Below are positions 52,240 through 60,948 of a stretch of DNA of 64,000 nt, piece by piece. A model generated the notes under the pieces. It worked only from the letters and a program-made list of their open reading frames with translations. It searched no databases and was not told the origin of the DNA. The DNA is from Altibacter sp. GTDB lineage: Bacteria > Bacteroidota > Bacteroidia > Flavobacteriales > Flavobacteriaceae. Within the stretch, counting starts at the first letter, position 1. Each line of letters opens with the position of its first letter. Made by a program: the position numbers and the translations under genes. Location: the NCBI RefSeq assembly GCF_019913785.1, contig NZ_JAIOHK010000001.1, forward strand, positions 1-64,000. Reading direction: 5' to 3'.

Positions 52240-53019
52240 ATGAATCACCCCGATTCCATTCGAATAAATAAGGCCATTAGTGATAGTGGTTATTGTTCCC
52301 GTCGCCAGGCCGATACACTTATTGAACAGGGCCGTGTTACCATCAATGGAGAAAAGGTCACCCTGGGTGATCGCGCTATGCCCGGCGATGAAATAAAGGT
52401 AGATGGTAAATTGATTACTGAGAACGATGCGCTTGTATATATAGCCTTAAACAAGCCCATAGGAATAACTTGTACGACCGATCGACGCATTGATGGTAAC
52501 GTGGTAGATTTTATCAATCACAAGGAGCGCATCTTCCATGTTGGACGTTTGGACAAACCAAGTGAAGGCTTGTTGTTAATGACCAACGATGGAGATATTG
52601 TTAACAAGATCCTGAGAGCGGGAAATGATCATGAAAAAGAATATATTGTAAAAGTTGATAGACCCATTACAGAAGATTTCCTAAAAAAAATGCGGGGCGG
52701 TGTGCCGCTTCACGAGTTACAGACCACAACGAAGCAATGTGAGGTGGAGCAACTGAGTCGTTTTGTATTCAGAATTGTTCTCGTTCAAGGTTTAAATAGA
52801 CAAATACGTCGTATGTGTGACTATTTGGGCTATGAGGTGGTGGAACTAAAACGAATTCGCATTATGAATATTGAATTAGGGAATTTACCTATCGGCGAGT
52901 GGCGCGATCTAACATCAAAAGAATTGGACGACTTAAAGCGGGCAGTTTCGATTTCGGACAATACGCCTCAAGCAGAACGCACCGAACGCACTACAGGTAA
53001 AAGACGTAGAGGTCGTTAA
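52240..53019 (+). CDS. RNA pseudouridine synthase (RluF-like)
   Basis: A 259-residue enzyme that isomerises uridine to pseudouridine. An N-terminal S4 RNA-binding domain (about 8-55, RINKAISDSGYCSRRQAD) precedes the RsuA/RluB-type catalytic domain with D105 in GRLDKPSEGLLL. Further family segments are KEYIVKVDRP and GLNRQIRRMCDYLGYEV. The similarity is best to RluF, which modifies U2604 of 23S rRNA, but RluB is an alternative. The last 25 residues are basic. It starts 64 bases after uvrB. Confidence 0.92.
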   Translation: MNHPDSIRINKAISDSGYCSRRQADTLIEQGRVTINGEKVTLGDRAMPGDEIKVDGKLITENDALVYIALNKPIGITCTTDRRIDGNVVDFINHKERIFHVGRLDKPSEGLLLMTNDGDIVNKILRAGNDHEKEYIVKVDRPITEDFLKKMRGGVPLHELQTTTKQCEVEQLSRFVFRIVLVQGLNRQIRRMCDYLGYEVVELKRIRIMNIELGNLPIGEWRDLTSKELDDLKRAVSISDNTPQAERTERTTGKRRRGR

Positions 53020-53030
53020 TTTTAGGGCAG

Positions 53031-53064
53031 AAAAAAACCACGTACCGATTGAGTAGCACGTGGT
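53031..53064 (-). terminator. Terminator of hsp20
   Basis: A 7-bp stem (ACCACGT/ACGTGGT) with a 14-base loop is followed on the minus strand by seven T, located 33 bases after the hsp20 stop. It may also slow plus-strand transcription from the rluF-type gene. Confidence 0.7.
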
Positions 53065-53096
53065 CATTTCAACTAACTAACCAAATTAAATTTCAA

Positions 53097-53534
53097 TTAT
53101 GAAATCTCAACCATTCTTTTAATCTCTTTCTGCTCTTCTTTCTTCGGAATGGTTATAAGCAGCAAACCATTATTATAAGTGGCATTAATTGAATCCACTT
53201 CTACTGTCTCAGGTAACGTAAACGAACGCTTAAAACTACTGTAATTGAATTCTTTACGGGTAACTTTTGTATGTTCATCTACTTTCTTAGCGTCTTCCTT
53301 TTCATTCTTAACTTCAGCAGAGATCTTTAAAACATTTTCATCGACCTCTATGGTGAAATCTTCTTTCTTTAATCCGGGTACGGCTAATTCGAGTGCAAAG
53401 TTCGCTAAATTCTCTTTAATATTTACCGCCGGAATGCTAAAGTTTTCATAATTAGGCACATCCAATCTATTTTCATTAAAAATGTCATCAAAAATAGTGG
53501 GAAACCACACGTTATTTCTTTTAACTAATTTCAT
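53097..53534 (-). CDS. Hsp20/alpha-crystallin small heat-shock protein
   Basis: A 145-residue holdase chaperone that binds unfolding proteins. The alpha-crystallin domain (about 36-130) includes NIKENLANFALELAVPGLKKEDF in parts, VDENVLKISAE, the FKRSFTLPETV strand and the conserved NGLLLITIPK, and the terminus lacks a standard IxI motif but ends KRMVEIS. The 5' region carries a long inverted repeat that covers the start codon, suggesting RNA-level heat control. The gene stands alone. Confidence 0.95.
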   Translation of the reverse strand: MKLVKRNNVWFPTIFDDIFNENRLDVPNYENFSIPAVNIKENLANFALELAVPGLKKEDFTIEVDENVLKISAEVKNEKEDAKKVDEHTKVTRKEFNYSSFKRSFTLPETVEVDSINATYNNGLLLITIPKKEEQKEIKRMVEIS

Positions 53535-53580
53535 ATCAATTTAGTATTAAAGGTTATACTTATTTTTCAAATTGATATAA
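53531..53580 (-). promoter_or_regulatory. Inverted repeat over the hsp20 start codon (possible RNA thermometer)
   Basis: On the minus strand TTATATCAATTT is followed, after 26 bases, by AAATTGATATGA, where ATG is the hsp20 start codon. Ten Watson-Crick pairs plus one wobble and one A-T pair give a weak AU-rich hairpin that would hide the start codon at low temperature. It works only if transcription starts upstream of 53580, which is not shown. An alternative is an operator for a repressor. The sequence is not a CIRCE element. Confidence 0.5.
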
Positions 53581-53679
53581 ACAAATTAAAGTCCAAAACG
53601 AATAACAGGACATTTTGACCTGATTTTGAACCCAATAGCTGTCTTTTTGTCCATTCTGAATGATAAAATGACCGAATAA

Positions 53680-54078
53680 CTAGTTGTAGTAGGTCTGGAA
53701 AATTTTTAATAGCTCCTCTGTTGGAATGATCTTATCTTTATAATCGTTCATACGCAGCAAGATTTGGTCTACCACTCCCGGACGAATACCCATTTTCAGT
53801 CCAAAATTACGCACGGCTATGATCTCCTTTTCATGCGTTTCCCTATCTACGTTCATCACTAGCACTAGTTTATAGAAGTGTGTGAGGCGTTGTAACTCGC
53901 TATTTTGTGGCTTGGAAGGCAACGGATTGTCAAAAAGTTCGGTCACATCTGCTTCAGAGAGTCCCATCTGTTCGGCAATACGTATGATAAAATCATATTC
54001 CGAGTCGGTCACCTTATTATCCGCTTGTGCGAGCAAAATAAGATCGCTTAAAAGGGCACGGTTTGTTTCTTTATCCAT
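53680..54078 (-). CDS. TerB-like helical protein
   Basis: A 132-residue all-alpha cytoplasmic protein resembling the TerB/tellurite resistance fold: acidic helix pairs with LILLAQADNKVTDSEYDFI near the start and a later HEKEIIAVRNFGLKMGI. TerB domains bind metal in some members, through the acidic residues in the ADNKVTDSE segment here. Function in the absence of other ter genes is unknown. It is separated from the next upstream gene by 53 bases. Confidence 0.72.
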   Translation of the reverse strand: MDKETNRALLSDLILLAQADNKVTDSEYDFIIRIAEQMGLSEADVTELFDNPLPSKPQNSELQRLTHFYKLVLVMNVDRETHEKEIIAVRNFGLKMGIRPGVVDQILLRMNDYKDKIIPTEELLKIFQTYYN

Positions 54079-54131
54079 GCCACAATACTAAAATAAATCT
54101 TACAATTTTAAAAACATTTTTTAAAATATGC

Positions 54132-55349
54132 CTAGGTAGATTTTGTTGTGATTTCTGAAACGCTATAGGGCTTGATCTTGTGGTCTTTACAATATTTGTT
54201 TGCTCGAACAAGCATTTGGTCCATCTTTTCACTGAACAAAATATACAATTGATCTACATAGTTCGTATAGCTACTTTGTTTGAAGTCGATTGCAAGTCGG
54301 TTAATAGTTTCGTATGCGGGAAGTTCGGAACCACTAGTCAAAATATCGTGAATAATGCCTTCGGCTTGAAGGATTGCTTCTTTTCGTTTGGCATCATTTA
54401 TCGCCCGAATATGATCTATCATATAGATCTCTAGTTTCACCGCCAAAGCAATTCCGTAGCCTTCCGTAGCCAGTAAGGACTTTTCAAGAAATTCTAAGGC
54501 AATATCGCGCTTATCACGGGACGAGGCATAATTGTGGAATGTTTCCAAGGCAATCAAAGCCCCATTGACATAGACGTTTCCTTTAAGGGTGTATTTCTTT
54601 TCGTATTCCGAGATCAATTCAATTAATTGACTATCACGTCTCTTGTTGTAAAGAATAACACTCAAATGACTAATGACAATTGGTATTTGAAATAAGTTGG
54701 TATTTGAGGATTCAATATCTTTTATGATCTGCAAGCCACGCTCAATATCTTCATCGGTATAGGTCTTTTGAGCCACCTTATTGCTCAATTCCTGAATCTC
54801 TACGTTCGTAAGATAGGCCTCTGCCCTACTTACCTGTCGTTTGGTCTGTTCATTCTGTTGTTCGATGCTTAGCAGTTTTTGGTTTACGTCATTTTTAATG
54901 GCATCAATGCTATTCCTAATATGTATGTCTTCATTTTTCAATTCTAATTTTAAACTTTCCATTTTGGGGTCAATGGACTTGATATAATCATTCTTGATAT
55001 CGGTCATTGCCTTGGCCGTGTCATTGTTAATACGGGTATCGATATGTTCCCGTAACGCATTCTTGGCACGATTCGCCTGAATGATAGAAAATGTACTCAA
55101 CAAAGCGATTATGGCTCCCAATAAATAAAGCAGATTGTTAAATTTTTTATTGACGCGTTCGGAGATTTGATGTTCTACGATCGCATCAAAGTCCTTTTTG
55201 GGAATTCGAATGTATTCTTCTTCTATCAATTTCTCGACGGCCTCCTTAAGCGCATCGTCAGAATTTTCGGTTACTGTAGGCTGTTGTGCCACGGCCGGTG
55301 AAAAGACACATCCCAGCACGAAAAGTAGGCATAAAAGTTTAAGTTTCAT
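54132..55349 (-). CDS. Secreted/membrane-anchored coiled-coil protein of unknown function
   Basis: A 405-residue protein. It has a signal peptide (about 1-22, ending VAQ), a transmembrane segment (about 72-92) and a long coiled coil (about 95-190), followed by an all-helical C-terminal domain (about 200-400) that looks like degenerate TPR-type helices. I do not recognise the family. The layout suggests an inner-membrane protein with its coiled coil and helical domain in one compartment, probably the cytoplasm, if the first helix is cleaved. There is a 160-base gap to the next upstream gene. Confidence 0.78.
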   Translation of the reverse strand: MKLKLLCLLFVLGCVFSPAVAQQPTVTENSDDALKEAVEKLIEEEYIRIPKKDFDAIVEHQISERVNKKFNNLLYLLGAIIALLSTFSIIQANRAKNALREHIDTRINNDTAKAMTDIKNDYIKSIDPKMESLKLELKNEDIHIRNSIDAIKNDVNQKLLSIEQQNEQTKRQVSRAEAYLTNVEIQELSNKVAQKTYTDEDIERGLQIIKDIESSNTNLFQIPIVISHLSVILYNKRRDSQLIELISEYEKKYTLKGNVYVNGALIALETFHNYASSRDKRDIALEFLEKSLLATEGYGIALAVKLEIYMIDHIRAINDAKRKEAILQAEGIIHDILTSGSELPAYETINRLAIDFKQSSYTNYVDQLYILFSEKMDQMLVRANKYCKDHKIKPYSVSEITTKST

Positions 55350-55462
55350 AACGTATCTATTTAATAGACACTAAGTTATGTATTTTACAAGGGATATAAA
55401 ACCGAAAAGAGAAATTCAGGGAAAATCCTGTACATCGTTGACGGATTTCCCTCAAAATAAAA

Positions 55463-55487
55463 AATCCCGGTTGATGAGTCCGGGATT
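55463..55487 (-). terminator. Terminator of the small secreted protein gene
   Basis: An 8-bp stem (AATCCCGG/CCGGGATT) with a 9-base loop, followed on the minus strand by T-rich sequence, lies 23 bases after the stop at 55510. Confidence 0.78.
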
Positions 55488-55509
55488 TGTATTGTTTTGT
55501 GGTTTCGAC

Positions 55510-55839
55510 CTATGCCTTAAGTACGATAGGCACTTTGTATTCCTTTCCTATTTCTAAGGGCGTGCTTAACTTGTGATAATTCAGTCTGGCCTTAACAAAA
55601 GATTCGACGACAGCGTCTTCTGTTTCAACAGTAAGTACAATCATTTCGCCTTCTTTGTTCAACATAAATGTAACATAGGCTGAGGTGTCTTCTTCGACTG
55701 TGAAGGTTGGATCTGTTAGCAACACTCTAATTTCTTCGGAAGTTGCACTTTTCTTGTCTTTTGTAGGAATTACAGCTGCCGAGGCAACAGATCCTACAAG
55801 TAGCACTGTGGCTAATAAAATTGCTTGAAGTTTTTTCAT
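55510..55839 (-). CDS. Small secreted protein of unknown function
   Basis: A 109-residue protein with a signal peptide (about 1-22, ending ASAA). The mature part is about 85 residues, beta-rich and acidic, ending KVPIVLKA; the phrase YVTFMLNKEGEMIVLTVE followed by VKARLNYHKL resembles small periplasmic proteins with a TonB-like C-terminal domain, but I cannot name a family. It is monocistronic with its own terminator. Confidence 0.75.
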   Translation of the reverse strand: MKKLQAILLATVLLVGSVASAAVIPTKDKKSATSEEIRVLLTDPTFTVEEDTSAYVTFMLNKEGEMIVLTVETEDAVVESFVKARLNYHKLSTPLEIGKEYKVPIVLKA

Positions 55840-55956
55840 AACGGTTCGATTTTAAAAGATTGATATACATAATAGACTAGCAAAACCGAAAAAGTGTTAC
55901 GCTATTTTAAATATTTAACACTTCGTTAACGCAACCCACTAACAATCAACAAAAAA

Positions 55957-55984
55957 AACCTCCCAACTATTTGGGAGGTTTTTC
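55957..55984. terminator. Terminator of sucC
   Basis: A 9-bp perfect stem (AACCTCCCA/TGGGAGGTT) with a 6-base loop, an A-run on the left and T-run on the right, works best on the minus strand for sucC (20 bases after its stop). Confidence 0.88.
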
Positions 55985-56003
55985 CTTTATAACATAGTAT
56001 AAG

Positions 56004-57194
56004 CTAGGAAAGCAATGCCTGAACTTTGTCGGCCGCTTCTTGAAACTCGATTGCACTGTACACATCGAGTCCGCTATTGTCAATTATTTCTTTGGCTATG
56101 TCGGCATTGGTCCCTTGTAAACGCACGATGATAGGCACATTAATGGTCCCCATATTCTTGTAGGCATCAACAATACCTTGTGCTACTCGATCACATCGAA
56201 CGATCCCGCCAAAGATGTTCACGAGTATGGCTTTTACATTCGGGTCTTTTAGAATTAGTTTAAAGGCGATCTCGACACGCTCCGCATCGGCTGTACCTCC
56301 AACATCTAAAAAATTAGCTGGTTCTCCGCCTGCTTGTTTAATAAGATCCATAGTGGCCATTGCCAAACCGGCTCCATTCACCATACAACCAACGTTCCCA
56401 TCCAAATCCACATAGTTTAATCCAACTGCCTTGGCTTCCACCTCGACCGCATTTTCCTCTCGCAAGTCGCGCATGGCCTCATAGTCCTTATGGCGGAACA
56501 ATGCATTGTCATCGATGCTTACCTTTGCGTCAACTGCAATCACACGATCATCACTCGTCTTAAGCACCGGGTTGATCTCGAACAAGGAGGCATCCGATTT
56601 GATATAGGCTGTATATAGGGCGGTAACGAACTTCGTCATCTGCTTAAATGCCTGTCCGCTCAATCCAAAGTTAAATGCAATTCTTCTGGCTTGAAATGGC
56701 AGTAATCCAACGGCCGGATCAATTTCTTCGGTAAAGATAAGATGCGGCGTTTCTTCAGCAACGGTCTCAATATCCATGCCTCCTTCCGTGGAGTACATAA
56801 TCATATTTCTCCCAGTACCACGATTCAACAACACACTCATATAATATTCTTCCGGCTCATTTTCACCGGGATAGTACACATCTTCAGCAATCAAAACCTG
56901 ATGTACTTTTTTTCCCTCTGCAGAGGTTTGTGGTGTGATCAAATTCATCCCTATGATCTCCCCGGAAAGCTGTTCTACCTCAGCAAGACTCTTTGCCAAT
57001 TTTACACCGCCTCCTTTTCCACGGCCTCCGGCATGTACCTGTGCCTTGATCACATGCCAACCGGTACCGGTATCTTCTGTTAATTTCTTTGCGGCTGCAA
57101 CGGCTTCAGCGGGAGTGGTAGCCACGATCCCTCTTTGTATTTCTACTCCAAAACTGTTTAAGATCTCTTTTCCTTGATATTCGTGTAGATTCAT
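56004..57194 (-). CDS. sucC: Succinate-CoA ligase, beta subunit
   Basis: A 396-residue ATP-grasp subunit of the TCA-cycle enzyme that makes succinate and ATP or GTP from succinyl-CoA. The N-terminus MNLHEYQGKEIL is highly typical; VKAQVHAGGRGKGGGVK contains the nucleotide-binding glycine loop, EINPL the metal-binding region, and the C-terminal part shows FGGIVRCDRVAQG. The sucD gene is not adjacent, which is usual in Bacteroidota. A -7 box lies about 28 bases before the start. Confidence 0.97.
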   Translation of the reverse strand: MNLHEYQGKEILNSFGVEIQRGIVATTPAEAVAAAKKLTEDTGTGWHVIKAQVHAGGRGKGGGVKLAKSLAEVEQLSGEIIGMNLITPQTSAEGKKVHQVLIAEDVYYPGENEPEEYYMSVLLNRGTGRNMIMYSTEGGMDIETVAEETPHLIFTEEIDPAVGLLPFQARRIAFNFGLSGQAFKQMTKFVTALYTAYIKSDASLFEINPVLKTSDDRVIAVDAKVSIDDNALFRHKDYEAMRDLREENAVEVEAKAVGLNYVDLDGNVGCMVNGAGLAMATMDLIKQAGGEPANFLDVGGTADAERVEIAFKLILKDPNVKAILVNIFGGIVRCDRVAQGIVDAYKNMGTINVPIIVRLQGTNADIAKEIIDNSGLDVYSAIEFQEAADKVQALLS

Positions 57195-57221
57195 AGTGCG
57201 CGTTTCTCAATTTAGAATGTG

Positions 57222-57229
57222 CAAAAATA
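57222..57229 (-). promoter_or_regulatory. -7 box of sucC
   Basis: Read on the minus strand it is TATTTTTG, 27 bases before the sucC start. The -33 region at the expected spacing is poor. Confidence 0.45.
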
Positions 57230-57344
57230 ACAAATGTTATAGGATTGGACTAATCTTTTTTAGATAGCTTCTTCCTAAATAATTCATAGCTACCAATTAG
57301 TGATATTTTAAGGCTTGTATACTAATTAATCTATTCATACCCAC

Positions 57345-57352
57345 TATTTTTG
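57345..57352 (+). promoter_or_regulatory. -7 box of lysA
   Basis: TATTTTTG lies 26 bases before the lysA ATG. No strong -33 TTG lies at the normal distance. Confidence 0.45.
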
Positions 57353-57378
57353 CACCCTAATTTTTTAAACTTTTATGT

Positions 57379-58584
57379 ATGAACCAACAAGACCTTTTAG
57401 CTGTAGTCCGGGAATATGGAAGTCCTGTGTATGTGTATGATGCCTCCAAGATCGAAGCGCAATACAAACGCTTGCATGATGCATTTAAGAAGGTGAAACA
57501 GTTAAAGATTAACTATGCTGTAAAGGCCCTGTCGAATATTTCGATTTTAAAATTATTGAGTTCATTGGGAAGCGGGATGGATACGGTTTCCATTCAGGAA
57601 GTACGTTTGGCCATGGAAGCAGGAGTAGCTCCAAATCAGATAATCTATACCCCAAACGGGGTATCCATGGAAGAGATCGAACGGGCAGCAAGCCTGGGCG
57701 TACAAATCAACATAGACAACCTATCTATCCTGGAACAGTTTGGTGCTAAACACCCTGAAATACCTGTGTGCATTCGTATCAATCCACATGTGATGGCCGG
57801 TGGAAATACCAATATTTCGGTTGGGCATATTGACAGCAAGTTTGGAATTTCTATACATCAAATGCCACATATAAAACGTATTGTAGAAAATACGAATATG
57901 ACCATCAACGGTATCCACATGCACACGGGTAGTGATATTCTGGATATTGAGGTGTTTTTATATGCTTCGGAAATACTTTTTCAAGCAGCTACACATTTTG
58001 ACAATTTAGAGTTTATCGATTTTGGCAGTGGCTTTAAGGTGCCTTATAAAGCAGGTGATATTGAAACCAATATCGAAGAATTGGGCGAAAAATTGAGCAA
58101 ACGTTTTAATGCCTTCTGTAAAGAATACGGAAAAGACCTGACGCTGGCTTTTGAACCCGGTAAATTTCTCGTAAGTGAAGCCGGTAAATTTTTGGTGAAG
58201 GTGAATGTAGTAAAACAAACCACTTCTACCGTATTTGCACAAGTGGATAGTGGATTCAATCATTTAATTCGCCCGATGTTGTACGGATCGCAGCACGAAA
58301 TTGAAAATGTTTCAAATCCGAAAGGCCGTCAGCGCTTCTACAGCGTGGTAGGGTATATCTGTGAAACCGATACCTTTGCAAACAACCGCCGGATTGCCGA
58401 GATACGCGAAGGCGACATCCTAGCTTTTAGCAATGCGGGAGCCTATTGCTTTACAATGTCGAGCAATTACAATTCGCGATATCGTCCGGCCGAAATACTT
58501 TGGTATAAGGAGAAGGCCCATTTGATCCGCAAGCGGGAAACCTTCGATGATATTATAAGAAATCAAATAGCAATCACGCTATAA
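57379..58584 (+). CDS. lysA: Diaminopimelate decarboxylase
   Basis: A 401-residue fold-type III PLP enzyme, the last step in lysine synthesis. The PLP lysine is K49 in NYAVKAL; other sites are HMHTGSDI (about 178), the GGG-less FGSGFKVPY region, EPGKFLVSEAG (about 258) and the substrate CETDTF loop (about 330), ending GAYCFTMSSNYNSR. Works after dapD in this window's lysine pathway. It is divergent from sucC with 184 bases between starts and has its own -7 box and a terminator after it. Confidence 0.97.
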   Translation: MNQQDLLAVVREYGSPVYVYDASKIEAQYKRLHDAFKKVKQLKINYAVKALSNISILKLLSSLGSGMDTVSIQEVRLAMEAGVAPNQIIYTPNGVSMEEIERAASLGVQINIDNLSILEQFGAKHPEIPVCIRINPHVMAGGNTNISVGHIDSKFGISIHQMPHIKRIVENTNMTINGIHMHTGSDILDIEVFLYASEILFQAATHFDNLEFIDFGSGFKVPYKAGDIETNIEELGEKLSKRFNAFCKEYGKDLTLAFEPGKFLVSEAGKFLVKVNVVKQTTSTVFAQVDSGFNHLIRPMLYGSQHEIENVSNPKGRQRFYSVVGYICETDTFANNRRIAEIREGDILAFSNAGAYCFTMSSNYNSRYRPAEILWYKEKAHLIRKRETFDDIIRNQIAITL

Positions 58585-58589
58585 TAAAA

Positions 58590-58620
58590 GGCACCTCCAA
58601 TATAGGGGGTGTTTCTTTTT
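58590..58620 (+). terminator. Terminator of lysA
   Basis: A 7-bp stem (CACCTCC/GGGGGTG, one wobble) with a 6-base loop and T-rich tail follows the lysA stop directly. Confidence 0.75.
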
Positions 58621-58634
58621 TAGTACATTTAGAA

Positions 58635-59783
58635 ATGAAAAAATTACTGTTTCTATTTTTTATATTGCTTTTGGCCTGTAGCGAAAATGGTACCGATCCT
58701 TTGGCTGTGGCCCTTAAAAGTGATCATCCGGCTATTAGTGGGATTATGCAGAATTTGGACTCCCATGAAGTGCAAATACTCTATACTCGAATTGACACCA
58801 CCGCTAATGGAGCACCGCTTCTTACCGAATTTTCGTTTCAACTGGACGCTACCCATTATTTTTATCCGGCAAGCACCGTTAAATTTCCGGTAGCCGTCTT
58901 GGCATTAGAAAAGATAGATGCCCTGCACACTATTTCACGGAACACCCCATATACCATGGAAGGAGATTCGGTAGTGCATACCATCGAAGATGAAGTACGG
59001 CAACTATTTGCTGTGAGTGATAACGACGCATACAATAGGCTGTACGAGTTTTTAGGCCGTGATTATATCAATGCGCAGTTGCAACGCAAGAGGCTTCAGC
59101 CGGTACGGATCTCACATCGTCTCGCCACCGAAAATGCTTCAGATAAAGAACGGACTCCGCTGCTATTTCGGTTAAACGAATCAGATACTATTTTTCAATC
59201 CTTGCCAAATCTGAGTACAGCATCCGATTCAGAAATACAGAAACTCAAGCTGAAAAAAACAGTAAAAGGCAAAGGTTTTATGCGAAATGATACCTTGATA
59301 GCTCAACCCATGGATTTTTCAGAAAAAAATTACCTCCCTCTTCGTACCCAACATGAACTTTTAAAAAGATTGTTCTTCGCCGAATTGTTTCCTGAAGACC
59401 AACAATTTCAGTTGGCTAAAGAAACCCAAGAATTTCTTTTTAACACCATGCATACGGTACCTAGAAATTCTGGTTATGACGAATCTGAATTCTATGACAG
59501 CTATGGCAAATTTTTTATCTATGGCGATTCCAAAGAACGGATGCCGGAAAATTTAAAAATATACAACAAAGTAGGGTACGCCTTTGGTACTTTAACCGAT
59601 ACCGCATATATAGTCGACGAAATTAACGACATACATTTTCTGTTATCCGCCACCATTTTGGTAAATAATAATGAGATCTTCAACGATGATCACTATGAGT
59701 ATGAATCTGTGGGCATCCCCTTTTTAGCACAATTGGGAAGGGAATTATATCGGTATGAATTCGCTCGAAAGAAAGCCAAATAA
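58635..59783 (+). CDS. Class A beta-lactamase-related serine hydrolase, lipoprotein
   Basis: A 382-residue lipoprotein, signal peptide ending LLACS with lipidated cysteine near residue 15. The fold matches class A beta-lactamase-like hydrolases: active-site S80-T-V-K83 (SxxK), S128-D-N130 (SDN) and a KVGYAFG segment near residue 316 in place of KTG. It has a long insertion of about 60 residues between the SDN region and the C-terminal part. Role could be peptidoglycan or ester hydrolysis; a true beta-lactamase is less likely since KTG is degenerate and the protein is long. Confidence 0.85.
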   Translation: MKKLLFLFFILLLACSENGTDPLAVALKSDHPAISGIMQNLDSHEVQILYTRIDTTANGAPLLTEFSFQLDATHYFYPASTVKFPVAVLALEKIDALHTISRNTPYTMEGDSVVHTIEDEVRQLFAVSDNDAYNRLYEFLGRDYINAQLQRKRLQPVRISHRLATENASDKERTPLLFRLNESDTIFQSLPNLSTASDSEIQKLKLKKTVKGKGFMRNDTLIAQPMDFSEKNYLPLRTQHELLKRLFFAELFPEDQQFQLAKETQEFLFNTMHTVPRNSGYDESEFYDSYGKFFIYGDSKERMPENLKIYNKVGYAFGTLTDTAYIVDEINDIHFLLSATILVNNNEIFNDDHYEYESVGIPFLAQLGRELYRYEFARKKAK

Positions 59784-59825
59784 GTTGTATATTTAAACCT
59801 CTAACCGACTCATATACCGTTTGTT

Positions 59826-60320
59826 ATGAAAAACTTCGATTGGACTAAATTTACACGAAAAATCGCGATTGAAGCCAATATTCAAACGCTTTACGACGCC
59901 TGGGCGATTCCATCCGAATTGGAGAGATGGTTTTTAAGTGATGCCTCTTTTTTGAATGCGGAAGGGAAAATAAAACCCAAAGAGCAACGTATTAAAGCGG
60001 GTGATAGTTATCGCTGGCAATGGTATTTGTGGGATGCGACCGAAACCGGAAATATTACCAAATCCAACGGCAAGGATCACCTTCAGTTTTCATTCGCGAA
60101 TACCTGCTTGGTCGATGTGCATTTTGAATTATATGAAAAAGGCACCATTGTTTCGCTCACTCAATCGCAAATTCCAACAGATGACGAATCAAAACAAAAC
60201 ATTCGCCTGGGGTGTGACCAAGGTTGGTCGTTTTATCTGGTGAATTTGAAATCGGTGTATCAGGGCGGATTCGATCTGCGCAACAAAGATCCCAAACTAA
60301 AGCCAATGCTAAATAATTAA
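59826..60320 (+). CDS. SRPBCC/START-like domain protein (AHSA1 family)
   Basis: A 164-residue cytoplasmic protein of the SRPBCC fold. The opening FTRKIAIEANIQTLYDAWAIPSELERWF in parts (about 10-38) is the typical AHSA1-type start, and the C-terminal helix begins LGCDQGWSFYLVNLKSVYQGG. These proteins bind hydrophobic ligands or activate Hsp90; no partner is apparent here. It precedes a small secreted protein by ten bases, so both may be transcribed together. Confidence 0.88.
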   Translation: MKNFDWTKFTRKIAIEANIQTLYDAWAIPSELERWFLSDASFLNAEGKIKPKEQRIKAGDSYRWQWYLWDATETGNITKSNGKDHLQFSFANTCLVDVHFELYEKGTIVSLTQSQIPTDDESKQNIRLGCDQGWSFYLVNLKSVYQGGFDLRNKDPKLKPMLNN

Positions 60321-60330
60321 ACACCTTCCT

Positions 60331-60852
60331 ATGAAGCCATATTTCCTTGCCTTATTATTGCTAGTATCCTTCTCTATCCAAAGTCAGGAAACCGGGATTG
60401 CCAAATGGTTTTCTGAAGATCTCAAAGCAAATATTGGCAGGTGGGAAGCAGACAATTCGCCCTATGTCTCGGAAGAAGAACCCTATGAGACCTATGTGAT
60501 GGAATGGTCCTGGGGCATTGGAAAGACCAGTATTATTGGAAGGTTGTTCGGGGTGAAGGATGGTCAGGAAACCGGCGATTTTTGGGAATACCGTCAATAT
60601 TGGGACAATGTAAAACAGGCAGGTATGCTGTTACAATTTGGACAAGGCGGCGTCATCGGTATTGGGAAAATACAACCTATGAAGAATGGCAGTATGGAGG
60701 CTATTCAGACCTTTTCCATGCCCAATGGAACCACCTGGATCACTAAACACGACCTTAGCTTAGATGAAAGTTCGCTACAGACTACTTCGTACGACAAGGA
60801 TACCGAAGGAAACTGGATAGAAAAAAGAACCTATACCTGGGTTAAGCAATAG
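60331..60852 (+). CDS. Secreted protein of unknown function
   Basis: A 173-residue protein with a signal peptide (about 1-19, ending IQSQ). The mature part is beta-rich, with GRWEADNSPY, WSWGIGKTSIIGRLFGV and a terminal EKRTYTWVKQ strand, compatible with a small lipocalin-like barrel. I do not recognise a named family. It lies ten bases after the SRPBCC gene and 96 bases before the amidoligase trio, which has its own -7 box. Confidence 0.72.
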   Translation: MKPYFLALLLLVSFSIQSQETGIAKWFSEDLKANIGRWEADNSPYVSEEEPYETYVMEWSWGIGKTSIIGRLFGVKDGQETGDFWEYRQYWDNVKQAGMLLQFGQGGVIGIGKIQPMKNGSMEAIQTFSMPNGTTWITKHDLSLDESSLQTTSYDKDTEGNWIEKRTYTWVKQ

Positions 60853-60919
60853 AAAACAGCCACATTAAGAATTTTCAAAACAATTTGTTAACGAAAGATC
60901 AACCGATTGAAAATTCGAT

Positions 60920-60927
60920 TACATTTG
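60920..60927 (+). promoter_or_regulatory. -7 box of the amidoligase trio
   Basis: TACATTTG matches the -7 consensus, 21 bases before the ATG at 60949. The -33 box is not obvious. Confidence 0.45.
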
Positions 60928-60948
60928 GCTCGTTTTTTATAAACATTG

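Noticed and set aside
53531-53580. CIRCE operator for HrcA at hsp20
   Set aside because: CIRCE is TTAGCACTC-N9-GAGTGCTAA; the bases and the spacer here differ entirely.
58635-59783. True class A beta-lactamase (resistance gene)
   Set aside because: SxxK and SDN are present but KTG is replaced by KVG, the protein is a long lipoprotein with an insertion, and no regulator is near. A general serine hydrolase is safer.
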